Positions 1-5,073 of a stretch of DNA of 5,199 bases are shown here, piece after piece. The first letter of the stretch is position 1. The number at the start of each line of letters is the position of its first letter. The position numbers were made by a program, and so were the translations under genes. The notes under the pieces were generated by a model. The model was not told the origin of the DNA. It did not search any database and was given only the letters and a program-made list of their open reading frames with translations. Source of the DNA: a bacterium (GTDB lineage Bacteria; Patescibacteriota; Minisyncoccia; Phycocordibacterales; UBA2100); NCBI GenBank assembly GCA_030698935.1, contig JAUYLR010000064.1, forward strand, positions 1-5,199. The letters are read 5' to 3'.

Positions 1-3
1 GGA

Positions 4-29
4 CCCCGATTGCTCTTAGCGCGTCGGGG
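4..29. other. Stem-loop upstream of ftsH
   Basis: CCCCGA at 4-9 pairs perfectly with TCGGGG at 24-29. GC at 12-13 with GC at 21-22 can extend the stem around a small bulge. No T-run follows on the + strand, so it is a poor intrinsic terminator in that direction. The other side lies beyond the window edge. It may be the end of an upstream transcript or a structure overlapping the ftsH -35 region. Frame 1 is open from base 1 to a TAA at 31-33, so the tail of an upstream gene is possible but too short to identify. Confidence 0.3.
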
Positions 30-44
30 CTAATTAGGTATAAT
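16..44 (+). promoter_or_regulatory. Probable ftsH promoter giving a near-leaderless mRNA
   Basis: A perfect -10 box, TATAAT, lies at 39-44, only nine bases before the ftsH ATG at 54. The hexamer at the -35 position with a 17-base spacer is TTAGCG (16-21), a weak match. Initiation about seven bases after the -10 box would leave a leader of only two or three bases. No Shine-Dalgarno sequence is present between the box and the start codon. Confidence 0.6.
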
Positions 45-53
45 GCCTCCGAT

Positions 54-1991
54 ATGGCCACAATCCCAGAACAGAAAAATACAAGACAGCGCAAGTCGCG
101 CGGGCCGGTGAACGCGCCGCAGGGCCCGAGCATCTGGGTACAGCTTCTTACCGCTATGGTGATTTTCCTCTTGCTCTCCGCGCTGTACTCATCGGTGAAG
201 CAATACATGAGCATTGAAAAGGAGGCGGTGCCTTTGTCGCAAATAGCCGCCGATATCGGGGCGGGAAAGATTTCGGAAGTCATCATTGAAGGAGACATCA
301 TAAAAGCGACATATGCGGATAAAACGGAAAAGACATCGCGGAAGGAAACGGAAACGTCTTTCACGCAAACGCTCGCAAATTACGACGTTCCCAAAGAACA
401 GGTTGATGCAGTGAAGATTGATATTAAGAACGAGGGTGGCGCACGGTTTTGGTTTTTGACGTTGGCGCCACTTTTGATACCCGTTCTTCTTCTCTTTGGG
501 ATAATCTGGTATTTGTCGCGACAGGTGAAATCGGGCGGGATGCAGGCGCTCACATTTGGCAAATCAATGGCGCGCCTTGTTTCGCCGGAAGATGAGGCAC
601 AGAAGGTAACGTTTGCCGATGTTGCTGGCGCTAAAGAAGCCAAATCGGAACTCATGGAGATTGTAGACTTCTTGAAGAATCCGAAAAAGTTCTTGGAAAT
701 CGGCGCGCGGATTCCAAAAGGCGTTTTACTGATGGGCGCGGCTGGCACGGGGAAGACCTTGCTGGCACGTGCCGTGGCAGGCGAGGCGGGCGTGCCGTTC
801 TTCTCCATTTCCGGCTCGGAAATCGTGGAGTTGTTTGTAGGTGTCGGCGCCAGTCGCGTTAGAGACACTTTTCAAATAGCAAAAAAAGCTGCGCCCTCAA
901 TTTTGTTCGTGGACGAGATTGACGCAATCGGGCGCGTGCGCGGTTCGGGAGTGGGCGGCGGCAACGACGAACGCGAGCAGACGCTGAACCAAATCCTTGT
1001 TGAAATGGACGGATTTGAAGTGAATGAAAAAGTCATCGTCATGGCCGCGACGAACAGGCCCGATGTATTGGACCCCGCGCTTGTGCGACCGGGGCGTTTT
1101 GACAGGCGCGTGACGATTGACTTGCCTGATAGAAAAGACCGCGAGGATATTTTGAAAGTTCACGCCCGCAAGAAGCCTCTTGGGCCGGATGTGAAGTTGA
1201 CTGTTATCGCCGAGCGCACACCGGGGTTTTCGGGTGCCGACCTCGCCAACCTTATGAACGAAGCGGCGATTCTGGCCGCGCGCGAGGAGCGCAAGGAGAT
1301 TACGCAATACGACCTTATCCGCTCCATTGAAAAAGTGATGCTCGGGCCCGAACGCCGGAGCCACGTCTTGAACAAGAAAGAAAAAGAGATTACGGCGTAT
1401 CACGAAGCGGGGCACGCGATTATCGCATCCGTATTGCCGTATGCCGACCCTGTGCACAAAATATCAATCATCAGCCGTGGGCGCGCCGCAGGATACACAT
1501 TGAAGCTTCCTCTGGACGAGCGCCGGATGCAATCGCGCAAGGAATTTCTTGATGACATCGCCGTATCTTTGGGCGGGTACATTGCAGAAAAGCTGATTTT
1601 CCACGACATCACCACGGGCGCTTCAAATGATTTGCAGGTTCTGACTGCGCTTGCGCGCGACATGGTCACGCGCTACGGCATGTCCGACAAAATGGGGCCT
1701 GTCGCATTTGACGCTGCCATCGGGCGCACGCTTTTCGGAGGCGGTGTGGAAGGCGGGGAACAATCGGAAGAGGTCTCGGCGATGATTGACGCGGAGGTTA
1801 AGAATATAATTACCGGCGCTCTCAAGAAAGCGGAAGCTGTAATTAAGAAACATCGCGGAGCGATGGATGCGATTGCAAAGAAATTGATTGAAGTGGAAAC
1901 AATAGAGCGCGATGACTTTGAAAAGATTCTGATTGCGCACGGCATCACGCCGAAGAAGAAACAGGATATAGAGCACGCTCCGATTGTGTAG
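54..1991 (+). CDS. ftsH: ATP-dependent zinc metalloprotease FtsH
   Basis: This is a complete 645-residue FtsH, a hexameric membrane-anchored AAA+ protease that unfolds and degrades membrane and short-lived cytoplasmic proteins. Two membrane segments (about 28-46 and 133-153) flank an extracytoplasmic domain. The AAA module follows: Walker A GAAGTGKT (228-235), pore motif FVG (261-263), Walker B ILFVDEID (283-290), sensor-1 Asn334, and arginine fingers Arg345 and Arg348 in the second region of homology. The protease domain has the zinc site HEAGH (450-454) and the likely third ligand Asp526 in TTGASND. Length and domain order are normal for the family. The Walker A motif is unusual in having AA where FtsH normally has PP. 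The ATG at 54 is chosen because a TATAAT box sits just upstream and the pre-membrane tail is already about 27 residues. The frame stays open to the window edge but has no ATG, GTG or TTG there. The gene ends in TAG and converges on the small gene downstream. Confidence 0.97.
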   Translation: MATIPEQKNTRQRKSRGPVNAPQGPSIWVQLLTAMVIFLLLSALYSSVKQYMSIEKEAVPLSQIAADIGAGKISEVIIEGDIIKATYADKTEKTSRKETETSFTQTLANYDVPKEQVDAVKIDIKNEGGARFWFLTLAPLLIPVLLLFGIIWYLSRQVKSGGMQALTFGKSMARLVSPEDEAQKVTFADVAGAKEAKSELMEIVDFLKNPKKFLEIGARIPKGVLLMGAAGTGKTLLARAVAGEAGVPFFSISGSEIVELFVGVGASRVRDTFQIAKKAAPSILFVDEIDAIGRVRGSGVGGGNDEREQTLNQILVEMDGFEVNEKVIVMAATNRPDVLDPALVRPGRFDRRVTIDLPDRKDREDILKVHARKKPLGPDVKLTVIAERTPGFSGADLANLMNEAAILAAREERKEITQYDLIRSIEKVMLGPERRSHVLNKKEKEITAYHEAGHAIIASVLPYADPVHKISIISRGRAAGYTLKLPLDERRMQSRKEFLDDIAVSLGGYIAEKLIFHDITTGASNDLQVLTALARDMVTRYGMSDKMGPVAFDAAIGRTLFGGGVEGGEQSEEVSAMIDAEVKNIITGALKKAEAVIKKHRGAMDAIAKKLIEVETIERDDFEKILIAHGITPKKKQDIEHAPIV

Positions 1992-1997
1992 AATAGG

Positions 1998-2031
1998 AAA
2001 ATAAACCGCGGCGCCTACAAGAGGGCCGCGG
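1998..2031 (-). terminator. Probable intrinsic terminator of the small membrane protein gene
   Basis: CCGCGGC (2006-2012) and GCCGCGG (2025-2031) form a perfect seven-pair GC-rich stem with a 12-base loop. Read on the minus strand, the stem is followed directly by TTTATTTT (2005 down to 1998), as in a rho-independent terminator. It lies 22 bases past the stop of the minus-strand gene ending at 2054. On the plus strand the bases after the stem are G-rich, so it is not a convincing ftsH terminator. Confidence 0.65.
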
Positions 2032-2053
2032 GGTGCACTGGAGACGGGTCATC

Positions 2054-2203
2054 TCACTCGTCCCCCATGCTCTTCTCGCCTGCGACCAACCTTACCAGCC
2101 ACAGAAAAACAAAGACCACAGCCCCGGCGAGAACCAGTCCCACCCCACTGACGAGGTTCCAGACGATACTTCCGGTCTTTCGCGAAGCACTCAGATTTCT
2201 CAT
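2054..2203 (-). CDS. Small single-pass membrane protein, function unknown
   Basis: This is a 49-codon gene running from ATG (2203-2201) to TGA (2056-2054). I do not recognise the family. The protein has a short basic N-terminus (Arg2, Arg8, Lys9), one hydrophobic helix at about 13-37 rich in Val, Leu and Gly with Trp15 and Trp35, and a charged tail ending in Gly-Asp-Glu, so it is probably a one-helix inner-membrane protein. Three things mark it as a real gene: an AAAAGGAG Shine-Dalgarno seven bases before this ATG, a promoter with near-consensus -35 and extended -10 elements further upstream, and a GC stem with a T-tract just past the stop. An in-frame upstream ATG would give 74 residues, but it starts at 2278 within the -35 box and lacks a ribosome site. 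It follows pyrC on the same strand with its own promoter and converges on ftsH. A link to FtsH, for example as a modulator or substrate, is speculation from position only. Confidence 0.72.
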   Translation of the reverse strand: MRNLSASRKTGSIVWNLVSGVGLVLAGAVVFVFLWLVRLVAGEKSMGDE

Positions 2204-2210
2204 GACTTGT

Positions 2211-2218
2211 CTCCTTTT
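2211..2218 (-). promoter_or_regulatory. Strong Shine-Dalgarno site of the small membrane protein gene
   Basis: The minus strand reads AAAAGGAG here, seven bases before the ATG at 2203. It is the only strong ribosome binding site in the window. It fixes the 49-codon start over the longer in-frame alternative. Confidence 0.8.
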
Positions 2219-2249
2219 GGCAAGTTTCAGCCGGGATTGGCCTAGGCGC

Positions 2250-2278
2250 ACTATCGCAAATCGGAGAGAGAGAGTCAA
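2250..2278 (-). promoter_or_regulatory. Probable promoter of the small membrane protein gene
   Basis: On the minus strand TTGACT (2278-2273) is followed by a 17-base spacer and GATAGT (2255-2250). TGC directly precedes the -10 hexamer, making an extended -10 element. Predicted initiation near 2243 gives a leader of about 40 bases containing the Shine-Dalgarno site. Much of the spacer is an alternating CT tract. Confidence 0.6.
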
Positions 2279-2285
2279 TCGTAAG

Positions 2286-2380
2286 AGCCGGTAGCTTTCA
2301 GCCAGTAGCCGGTAGCAATGCAGAATACAAAAAGCCTCGGACTTGAGTGGCTACAAGCTGCAGGCTACTAGCTACGGGCT
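2286..2380. repeat. Inverted pair of degenerate heptanucleotide tandem repeats
   Basis: The right arm (2350-2380) reads on the + strand as four heptads, GCTACAA, GCTGCAG, GCTACTA and GCTACGG, plus GCT. The left arm (2286-2316) reads on the minus strand as GCTACCG, GCTACTG, GCTGAAA and GCTACCG, plus GCT. Both arms are therefore 31 bases of the same GCTAC-NN unit in opposite orientation around a 33-base centre. They pair at 23 of 31 positions and could form a long imperfect hairpin. A fifth partial heptad (GCTATGC, 2378-2384) runs into the end of pyrC and contains its stop codon. On the minus strand the centre holds a weak four-pair stem followed by TTTTT (2333-2329), which might end pyrC transcripts. 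It resembles dispersed short repeats of the REP, MITE or heptad type, but no other copy is visible in this window. Confidence 0.75.
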
Positions 2381-3461
2381 ATGCTATTTTCCAATGAATC
2401 ACTTCGTTCCCCAGCCCGTGTGTCTTGTCGCACACTGACCAGATTTTTATTCCTTCTTCCGTTACGACCGGTTCCGTCACTTGCCAGTCTTCTTTTACGA
2501 GCGTGATTGTTTCCTCGGCGGGCTTGAGGCCGAAAAAGCGCGGGCCGTTTACAGAAAGAAATCCTTCCAGTTTGTCCAAACATCCGAGCTCATCAAAAAC
2601 TTGCGTATAGAGCTCAAGCGCGACGGGAGCATTGAAAGCGCCATACACGCAGCATGAAGAGAATTTCCGCGACTCCGGATGAGGCGCGCTGTCGGTACCG
2701 GCAGAGATGAAAGGGAGGCCCTTTTTGACGAGCTCTCGTATCGCATTCTTGTCCTCGGTTCGCTTTATCAACGGCTTGCAATTTAGAAGCGCGCGATAAC
2801 CCGTCCTGAACGCATCCGTTCTGTCGTACACAAGGTGATGCGGAGTTATCGTTGCCACAAGTTTTCCTTCCTTCCCATTTTTCTCCATGAAATCGGCGCC
2901 CAATTTTGAGCTCATATGCTCAAGCGATATCTTGAGGCGCGGGTATTTATCCATGAGCCTTGGTAGCGTGTCTTTGAGGAATAACTTCTCGCCGTCGTAT
3001 GGGTCTTCCTCATGGTTTTCCGCGTTCAAGTGTACTTCGCTGTGAAGCAGAAGAGGGAGGCCGGTTTCCTCCATCGCATGAAGCACGGGAGACGCATCCG
3101 AGGCGTCACGCGGGCCCCATTGCGAGTTTATTGAGTATCCCCACGGATAGTATTTCACTCCATATATAAGCTTTTCTTTATCAACGGCTATTTTTTCTAT
3201 GACGGACGCGGTAAGGTCCTTAGTCAGATACAGCGTCATCAACGGTTTGAATGTCGTGTCCGCAGGCAATGCCGCCAGAATTTCTTTTTTATTTTCCACC
3301 GCTTGTTCTATCGTCGCGACAATGGGATCGGTGTTGGGCATTACGATAGCACCCCAGAATTTCTCGGCAGTTACGGGGGTCACGGCGCGGAGAACGGCTC
3401 CACGGCGCAGATGCACGTGGGAGTCAAATGGTTTTTTGATGGTGATTGACGATTGAGCCAT
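2379..3461 (-). CDS. pyrC: Dihydroorotase, class II (PyrC type)
   Basis: This is a complete 360-residue enzyme, close to the roughly 350 residues usual for the type. It catalyses reversible ring closure of N-carbamoyl-L-aspartate to dihydroorotate, the third step of de novo pyrimidine synthesis, in the cytoplasm. The metal site of the amidohydrolase fold is intact: His15 and His17 in DSHVHLR, the lysine to be carboxylated Lys103 in GVKYYP, His140 in LLLHSE, His182 in LEHMSSK, and Asp257 in GTDSAPH. Asn43 in MPN and the TPHHL segment (206-210) also match the family. The ATG at 3461 is right for the family N-terminus and sits six bases after a perfect minus-strand TATAAT with no Shine-Dalgarno, suggesting a leaderless mRNA. 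It is divergent from the malic enzyme gene across 22 bp. Its TAG stop lies inside the flanking heptad repeat, so the last codons may have been shaped by that element. No other pyrimidine genes are visible nearby. Confidence 0.96.
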   Translation of the reverse strand: MAQSSITIKKPFDSHVHLRRGAVLRAVTPVTAEKFWGAIVMPNTDPIVATIEQAVENKKEILAALPADTTFKPLMTLYLTKDLTASVIEKIAVDKEKLIYGVKYYPWGYSINSQWGPRDASDASPVLHAMEETGLPLLLHSEVHLNAENHEEDPYDGEKLFLKDTLPRLMDKYPRLKISLEHMSSKLGADFMEKNGKEGKLVATITPHHLVYDRTDAFRTGYRALLNCKPLIKRTEDKNAIRELVKKGLPFISAGTDSAPHPESRKFSSCCVYGAFNAPVALELYTQVFDELGCLDKLEGFLSVNGPRFFGLKPAEETITLVKEDWQVTEPVVTEEGIKIWSVCDKTHGLGNEVIHWKIA

Positions 3462-3475
3462 TGCGCTATTATACT
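3446..3475 (+). promoter_or_regulatory. Probable malic enzyme promoter inside the pyrC 5' end
   Basis: TTGACG (3446-3451), an 18-base spacer and TATACT (3470-3475) make a good sigma-70-type promoter. The -10 box ends eight bases before the ATG at 3484, so initiation would fall within two or three bases of the start codon. No Shine-Dalgarno is present. The -35 box lies in the first codons of pyrC on the other strand, and the -10 box overlaps the pyrC -10 box. Confidence 0.62.
3468..3473 (-). promoter_or_regulatory. pyrC -10 box, probable leaderless start
   Basis: The minus strand reads a perfect TATAAT here, followed by six bases and the pyrC ATG at 3461. Initiation at the usual distance would fall on or beside the A of the start codon. 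I see no good -35 hexamer at 16-18 bases upstream. The box shares four base pairs (3470-3473) with the plus-strand -10 box of the malic enzyme gene. Confidence 0.6.
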
Positions 3476-3483
3476 CTACCTTT

Positions 3484-4617
3484 ATGGCAAAAGACGTCGC
3501 AAAGCAGGCAATCGCGCTTCACAAAAAACTCGGCGGGAAAATCCGGATACAGCCGGCGGCGCCCGTGCGCAATCGCGCTGACCTTTCACTCGTCTACACT
3601 CCCGGCGTTGCGGCCGTTTCCATGCTCGTCGCAAATAATCCGAAGTTGGCCCGCGAGTACACGATGAAAGGCAGAATGGTCGCGGTGGTTTCCGACGGCT
3701 CGGCGGTCTTGGGGCTCGGAAATATCGGCGCATTGGGCGCGCTTCCCGTGATGGAAGGGAAGTGCGCGCTTTTCAAAACGTTTGCCGGAGTGGATGCGGT
3801 GCCGATTGTTCTGGATACGCAGGAGGTGGACGAGGTGGTAAAAACGGTTCTCGCAATTGCCCCCGCTTTCGGCGGAATCAATCTGGAAGATTTTGCCGCG
3901 CCAAAATGTTTTGAGATAGAACGGCGCGTCGTGGAAGCGCTAGATATTCCCGTGATGCACGACGACCAGCACGGGACCGCGATTGTTGTTTTGGCCGGCA
4001 TTTTGAATTCTCTCAAAGTTGTGGGCAAGAGAATTGCAAATGTGCAAATTGTAATTTCGGGCGCGGGCGCGGCGGGGACGGCGACGGCGAATCTGCTCCA
4101 CGCCGCGGGCGCAAAAAATATAATCATGCTGGACCGCAAGGGGATTGTGGACGGTACGCGCACGGAGCCGCACAAGCAGGAGCTCGCGAAATTTACAAAT
4201 CCAAAAGGAATTAAAGGAGGGCTGCGAGAGGCGCTCGCGGGCGCGGACATTTTAATCGGCGTTTCCGGGCCGGGGCTTGCAACGGCGGAAGATATCCGAC
4301 TGATGGCGAAGAAGGCGATTGTTTTTGCGCTTGCGAATCCCGTTCCTGAAATCATGCCCGACGAGGCGAAGAAGGGCGGGGCGGTTGTCATCGGCACCGG
4401 CCGTTCGGATTATCCGAACCAGATAAACAACTCGCTCGCTTTTCCCGGCATTTTCCGCGGTGCGCTTGACCATGGCGTAACTAAAATTACCCAAGAAATT
4501 AAACTGAAAGCCGCGTACGCGCTCGCGGGGCTTGTGAAGAAACCGACAGCTGTGAAAGTCCTCCCCGACATGTTTGATAAGAGGGTGGCGCTTGCGGTCG
4601 CCAAAGCAATTCGCTAG
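3484..4617 (+). CDS. NAD(P)-dependent malic enzyme, short bacterial form
   Basis: This is a complete 377-residue malate dehydrogenase (oxaloacetate-decarboxylating). It converts malate to pyruvate and CO2 while reducing NAD or NADP, in the cytoplasm. The N-terminal malic domain has Tyr38 in LVYTPGV and Lys93 in MEGK, the expected catalytic pair. Likely metal ligands are Glu144 in KCFEIE and the aspartates of HDDQHGT (159-165). The Rossmann domain has GAGAAG (193-198) with Asp217 at the end of the second strand. The C-terminal part has ANPVPEI (284-290) and PNQINN followed by FPG. It lacks the C-terminal phosphotransacetylase-like domain of long MaeB proteins. Cofactor preference cannot be settled by eye. 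The ATG fits the family N-terminus, lacks a Shine-Dalgarno and lies eight bases after a TATACT box. In a small genome this enzyme may supply pyruvate and reducing power, which is inference. It ends in TAG, 36 bases before the tRNA. Confidence 0.95.
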   Translation: MAKDVAKQAIALHKKLGGKIRIQPAAPVRNRADLSLVYTPGVAAVSMLVANNPKLAREYTMKGRMVAVVSDGSAVLGLGNIGALGALPVMEGKCALFKTFAGVDAVPIVLDTQEVDEVVKTVLAIAPAFGGINLEDFAAPKCFEIERRVVEALDIPVMHDDQHGTAIVVLAGILNSLKVVGKRIANVQIVISGAGAAGTATANLLHAAGAKNIIMLDRKGIVDGTRTEPHKQELAKFTNPKGIKGGLREALAGADILIGVSGPGLATAEDIRLMAKKAIVFALANPVPEIMPDEAKKGGAVVIGTGRSDYPNQINNSLAFPGIFRGALDHGVTKITQEIKLKAAYALAGLVKKPTAVKVLPDMFDKRVALAVAKAIR

Positions 4618-4637
4618 CGTCAAAGTTGAAGGATGAT

Positions 4638-4643
4638 TATAAT
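4638..4643 (+). promoter_or_regulatory. Probable -10 box of the tRNA gene
   Basis: A perfect TATAAT lies 10 bases before the first base of the mature tRNA, which would give a 5' leader of about four bases. The -35 position at a 17-base spacer (4615-4620) overlaps the malic enzyme stop codon and is a poor match. Transcription from upstream is also possible, since no terminator is visible after the malic enzyme. Confidence 0.5.
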
Positions 4644-4653
4644 CTGTGGGCAT

Positions 4654-4724
4654 CCGCCCGTAGCTCAATGGTAGAGCATTCGTCTTATACACGAAGTACC
4701 TAGGTTCGATTCCTAGTGGGCGGA
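4654..4724 (+). tRNA. trnI: tRNA-Ile, anticodon UAU
   Basis: A full 71-base cloverleaf can be drawn. The acceptor stem is CCGCCCG with TGGGCGG, including one G-U pair at 7-66. The D stem is GCTC/GAGC with loop AATGGTA. The anticodon stem is TTCGT/ACGAA with loop CTTATAC, the variable loop has four bases, and the T arm is CTAGG-TTCGATT-CCTAG. The discriminator is A. With U33 at 4685, positions 34-36 are TAT, reading AUA. The pairs C4-G69, U12-A23 and C29-G41 and base A73, known isoleucine identity elements in E. coli, are all present, while position 38 is C rather than A. CCA is not encoded (CAA follows). Most bacteria read AUA with a lysidine-modified CAU tRNA, so this anticodon is uncommon. 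ftsH contains at least eight AUA codons for it to read. Confidence 0.93.
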
Positions 4725-4757
4725 CAAGGTGTTTTGAAACAGGGTAAGTGTGGCGTG

Positions 4758-4785
4758 TTGACATAAGTAATATAAAGTATATACT
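4758..4785 (+). promoter_or_regulatory. Promoter of the toxin-antitoxin operon
   Basis: A perfect -35 box TTGACA (4758-4763), a 16-base spacer and TATACT (4780-4785) stand upstream of the antitoxin. Predicted initiation is near 4792, leaving an AT-rich leader of about 26 bases with no Shine-Dalgarno before the ATG at 4818. Confidence 0.65.
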
Positions 4786-4795
4786 CTGTATATAT
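4776..4795. promoter_or_regulatory. Possible antitoxin operator overlapping the -10 box
   Basis: AGTATATACT (4776-4785) is a perfect ten-base palindrome that contains the -10 box. Its core GTATATAC (4777-4784) is repeated as GTATATAT at 4788-4795, exactly 11 bases on, about one helical turn. Ribbon-helix-helix antitoxins commonly repress their own operon by binding pairs of short sites phased this way. Use as an operator here is inferred from position and symmetry. The region is AT-rich, so chance matches are possible. Confidence 0.45.
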
Positions 4796-4817
4796 CAGTA
4801 AAATCTGCATAAAATAT

Positions 4818-5069
4818 ATGAGTACCAGCGTTATTTTCAAAATAGACGAGAAATTGAAGCGCAACGCCATGCGCCGCGCCAAGGCGGAGGGCATCACGCT
4901 AAGCGCTTTTCTTAAATCAGCAACGCACGATTTTGCCGCGGGGAACCTGCGGTTTGGTATCCGCTCAAGCGAAGAAGAAAAAGCCATAGACAAAGTAATC
5001 GCGATGTATGAGAAGGAGCGCCGCGGAGGCAAGCTCAAAAAGTTGTCCTCACTTTCCGATATTCGGTAG
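4818..5069 (+). CDS. RelB/DinJ-type ribbon-helix-helix antitoxin
   Basis: This is a complete 83-residue protein resembling RelB/DinJ antitoxins. The N-terminus fits a ribbon-helix-helix DNA-binding fold: beta strand SVIFKID (4-10), helix one from about 11 to 25 with many Lys and Arg, a GITLS turn (25-29), and helix two from about 29 to 41. Residues 50-69 are a highly charged predicted helix. The tail (about 70-83, ending LSSLSDIR) is the part that in this family typically wraps and blocks the toxin. The antitoxin would neutralise the toxin encoded four bases downstream and, with it, repress the operon from the palindromic sites near 4776-4795. The ATG follows an AT-rich leader without a Shine-Dalgarno. 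The stop is TAG. The exact subfamily cannot be fixed by eye. Confidence 0.85.
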   Translation: MSTSVIFKIDEKLKRNAMRRAKAEGITLSAFLKSATHDFAAGNLRFGIRSSEEEKAIDKVIAMYEKERRGGKLKKLSSLSDIR

Positions 5070-5073
5070 GGGT

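Noticed and set aside
380..1457. Several minus-strand open frames opposite ftsH
   Set aside because: They are antisense shadows of a strongly conserved protease gene with no motifs of their own.
2263..2274. GA dinucleotide tract as a phase-variable repeat
   Set aside because: It is only about five units, imperfectly bounded, and lies in the promoter spacer. Length variation could affect expression, but this length gives little reason to expect it.
1989..2294. Possible extension of ftsH by readthrough of TAG, since the same frame stays open for about 100 codons to a TAG at 2292
   Set aside because: The FtsH C-terminus is already of normal length and ends in a typical charged tail. The extension is antisense to the small gene, which has its own signals, and nothing in it resembles a domain.
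2033..2294. Two plus-strand frames of 70-75 codons opposite the small membrane protein gene
   Set aside because: Neither has a ribosome site, and both are antisense to the frame that has a Shine-Dalgarno, promoter and terminator.
2286..2380. CRISPR array
   Set aside because: The units are seven bases long, degenerate and without spacers, and the two arms are in opposite orientation. No cas gene is present.
3594..4397. A 267-codon minus-strand open frame within the malic enzyme gene
   Set aside because: It is a shadow frame opposite a gene with clear catalytic motifs. Its composition is Ser/Ala/Pro/Thr-rich without any recognisable domain, and no ribosome site or promoter was seen.
4725..4757. 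Intrinsic terminator after the tRNA
   Set aside because: Only a short GTTT/AAAC symmetry with a two-base loop is visible, with no GC-rich stem and no T-run after it.
4252..4764. A 170-codon minus-strand open frame covering the tRNA and the malic enzyme 3' end
   Set aside because: It is antisense to well-supported genes. Its GIEPR...LPLSYGR stretch is the familiar artefact produced by translating a tRNA gene backwards.
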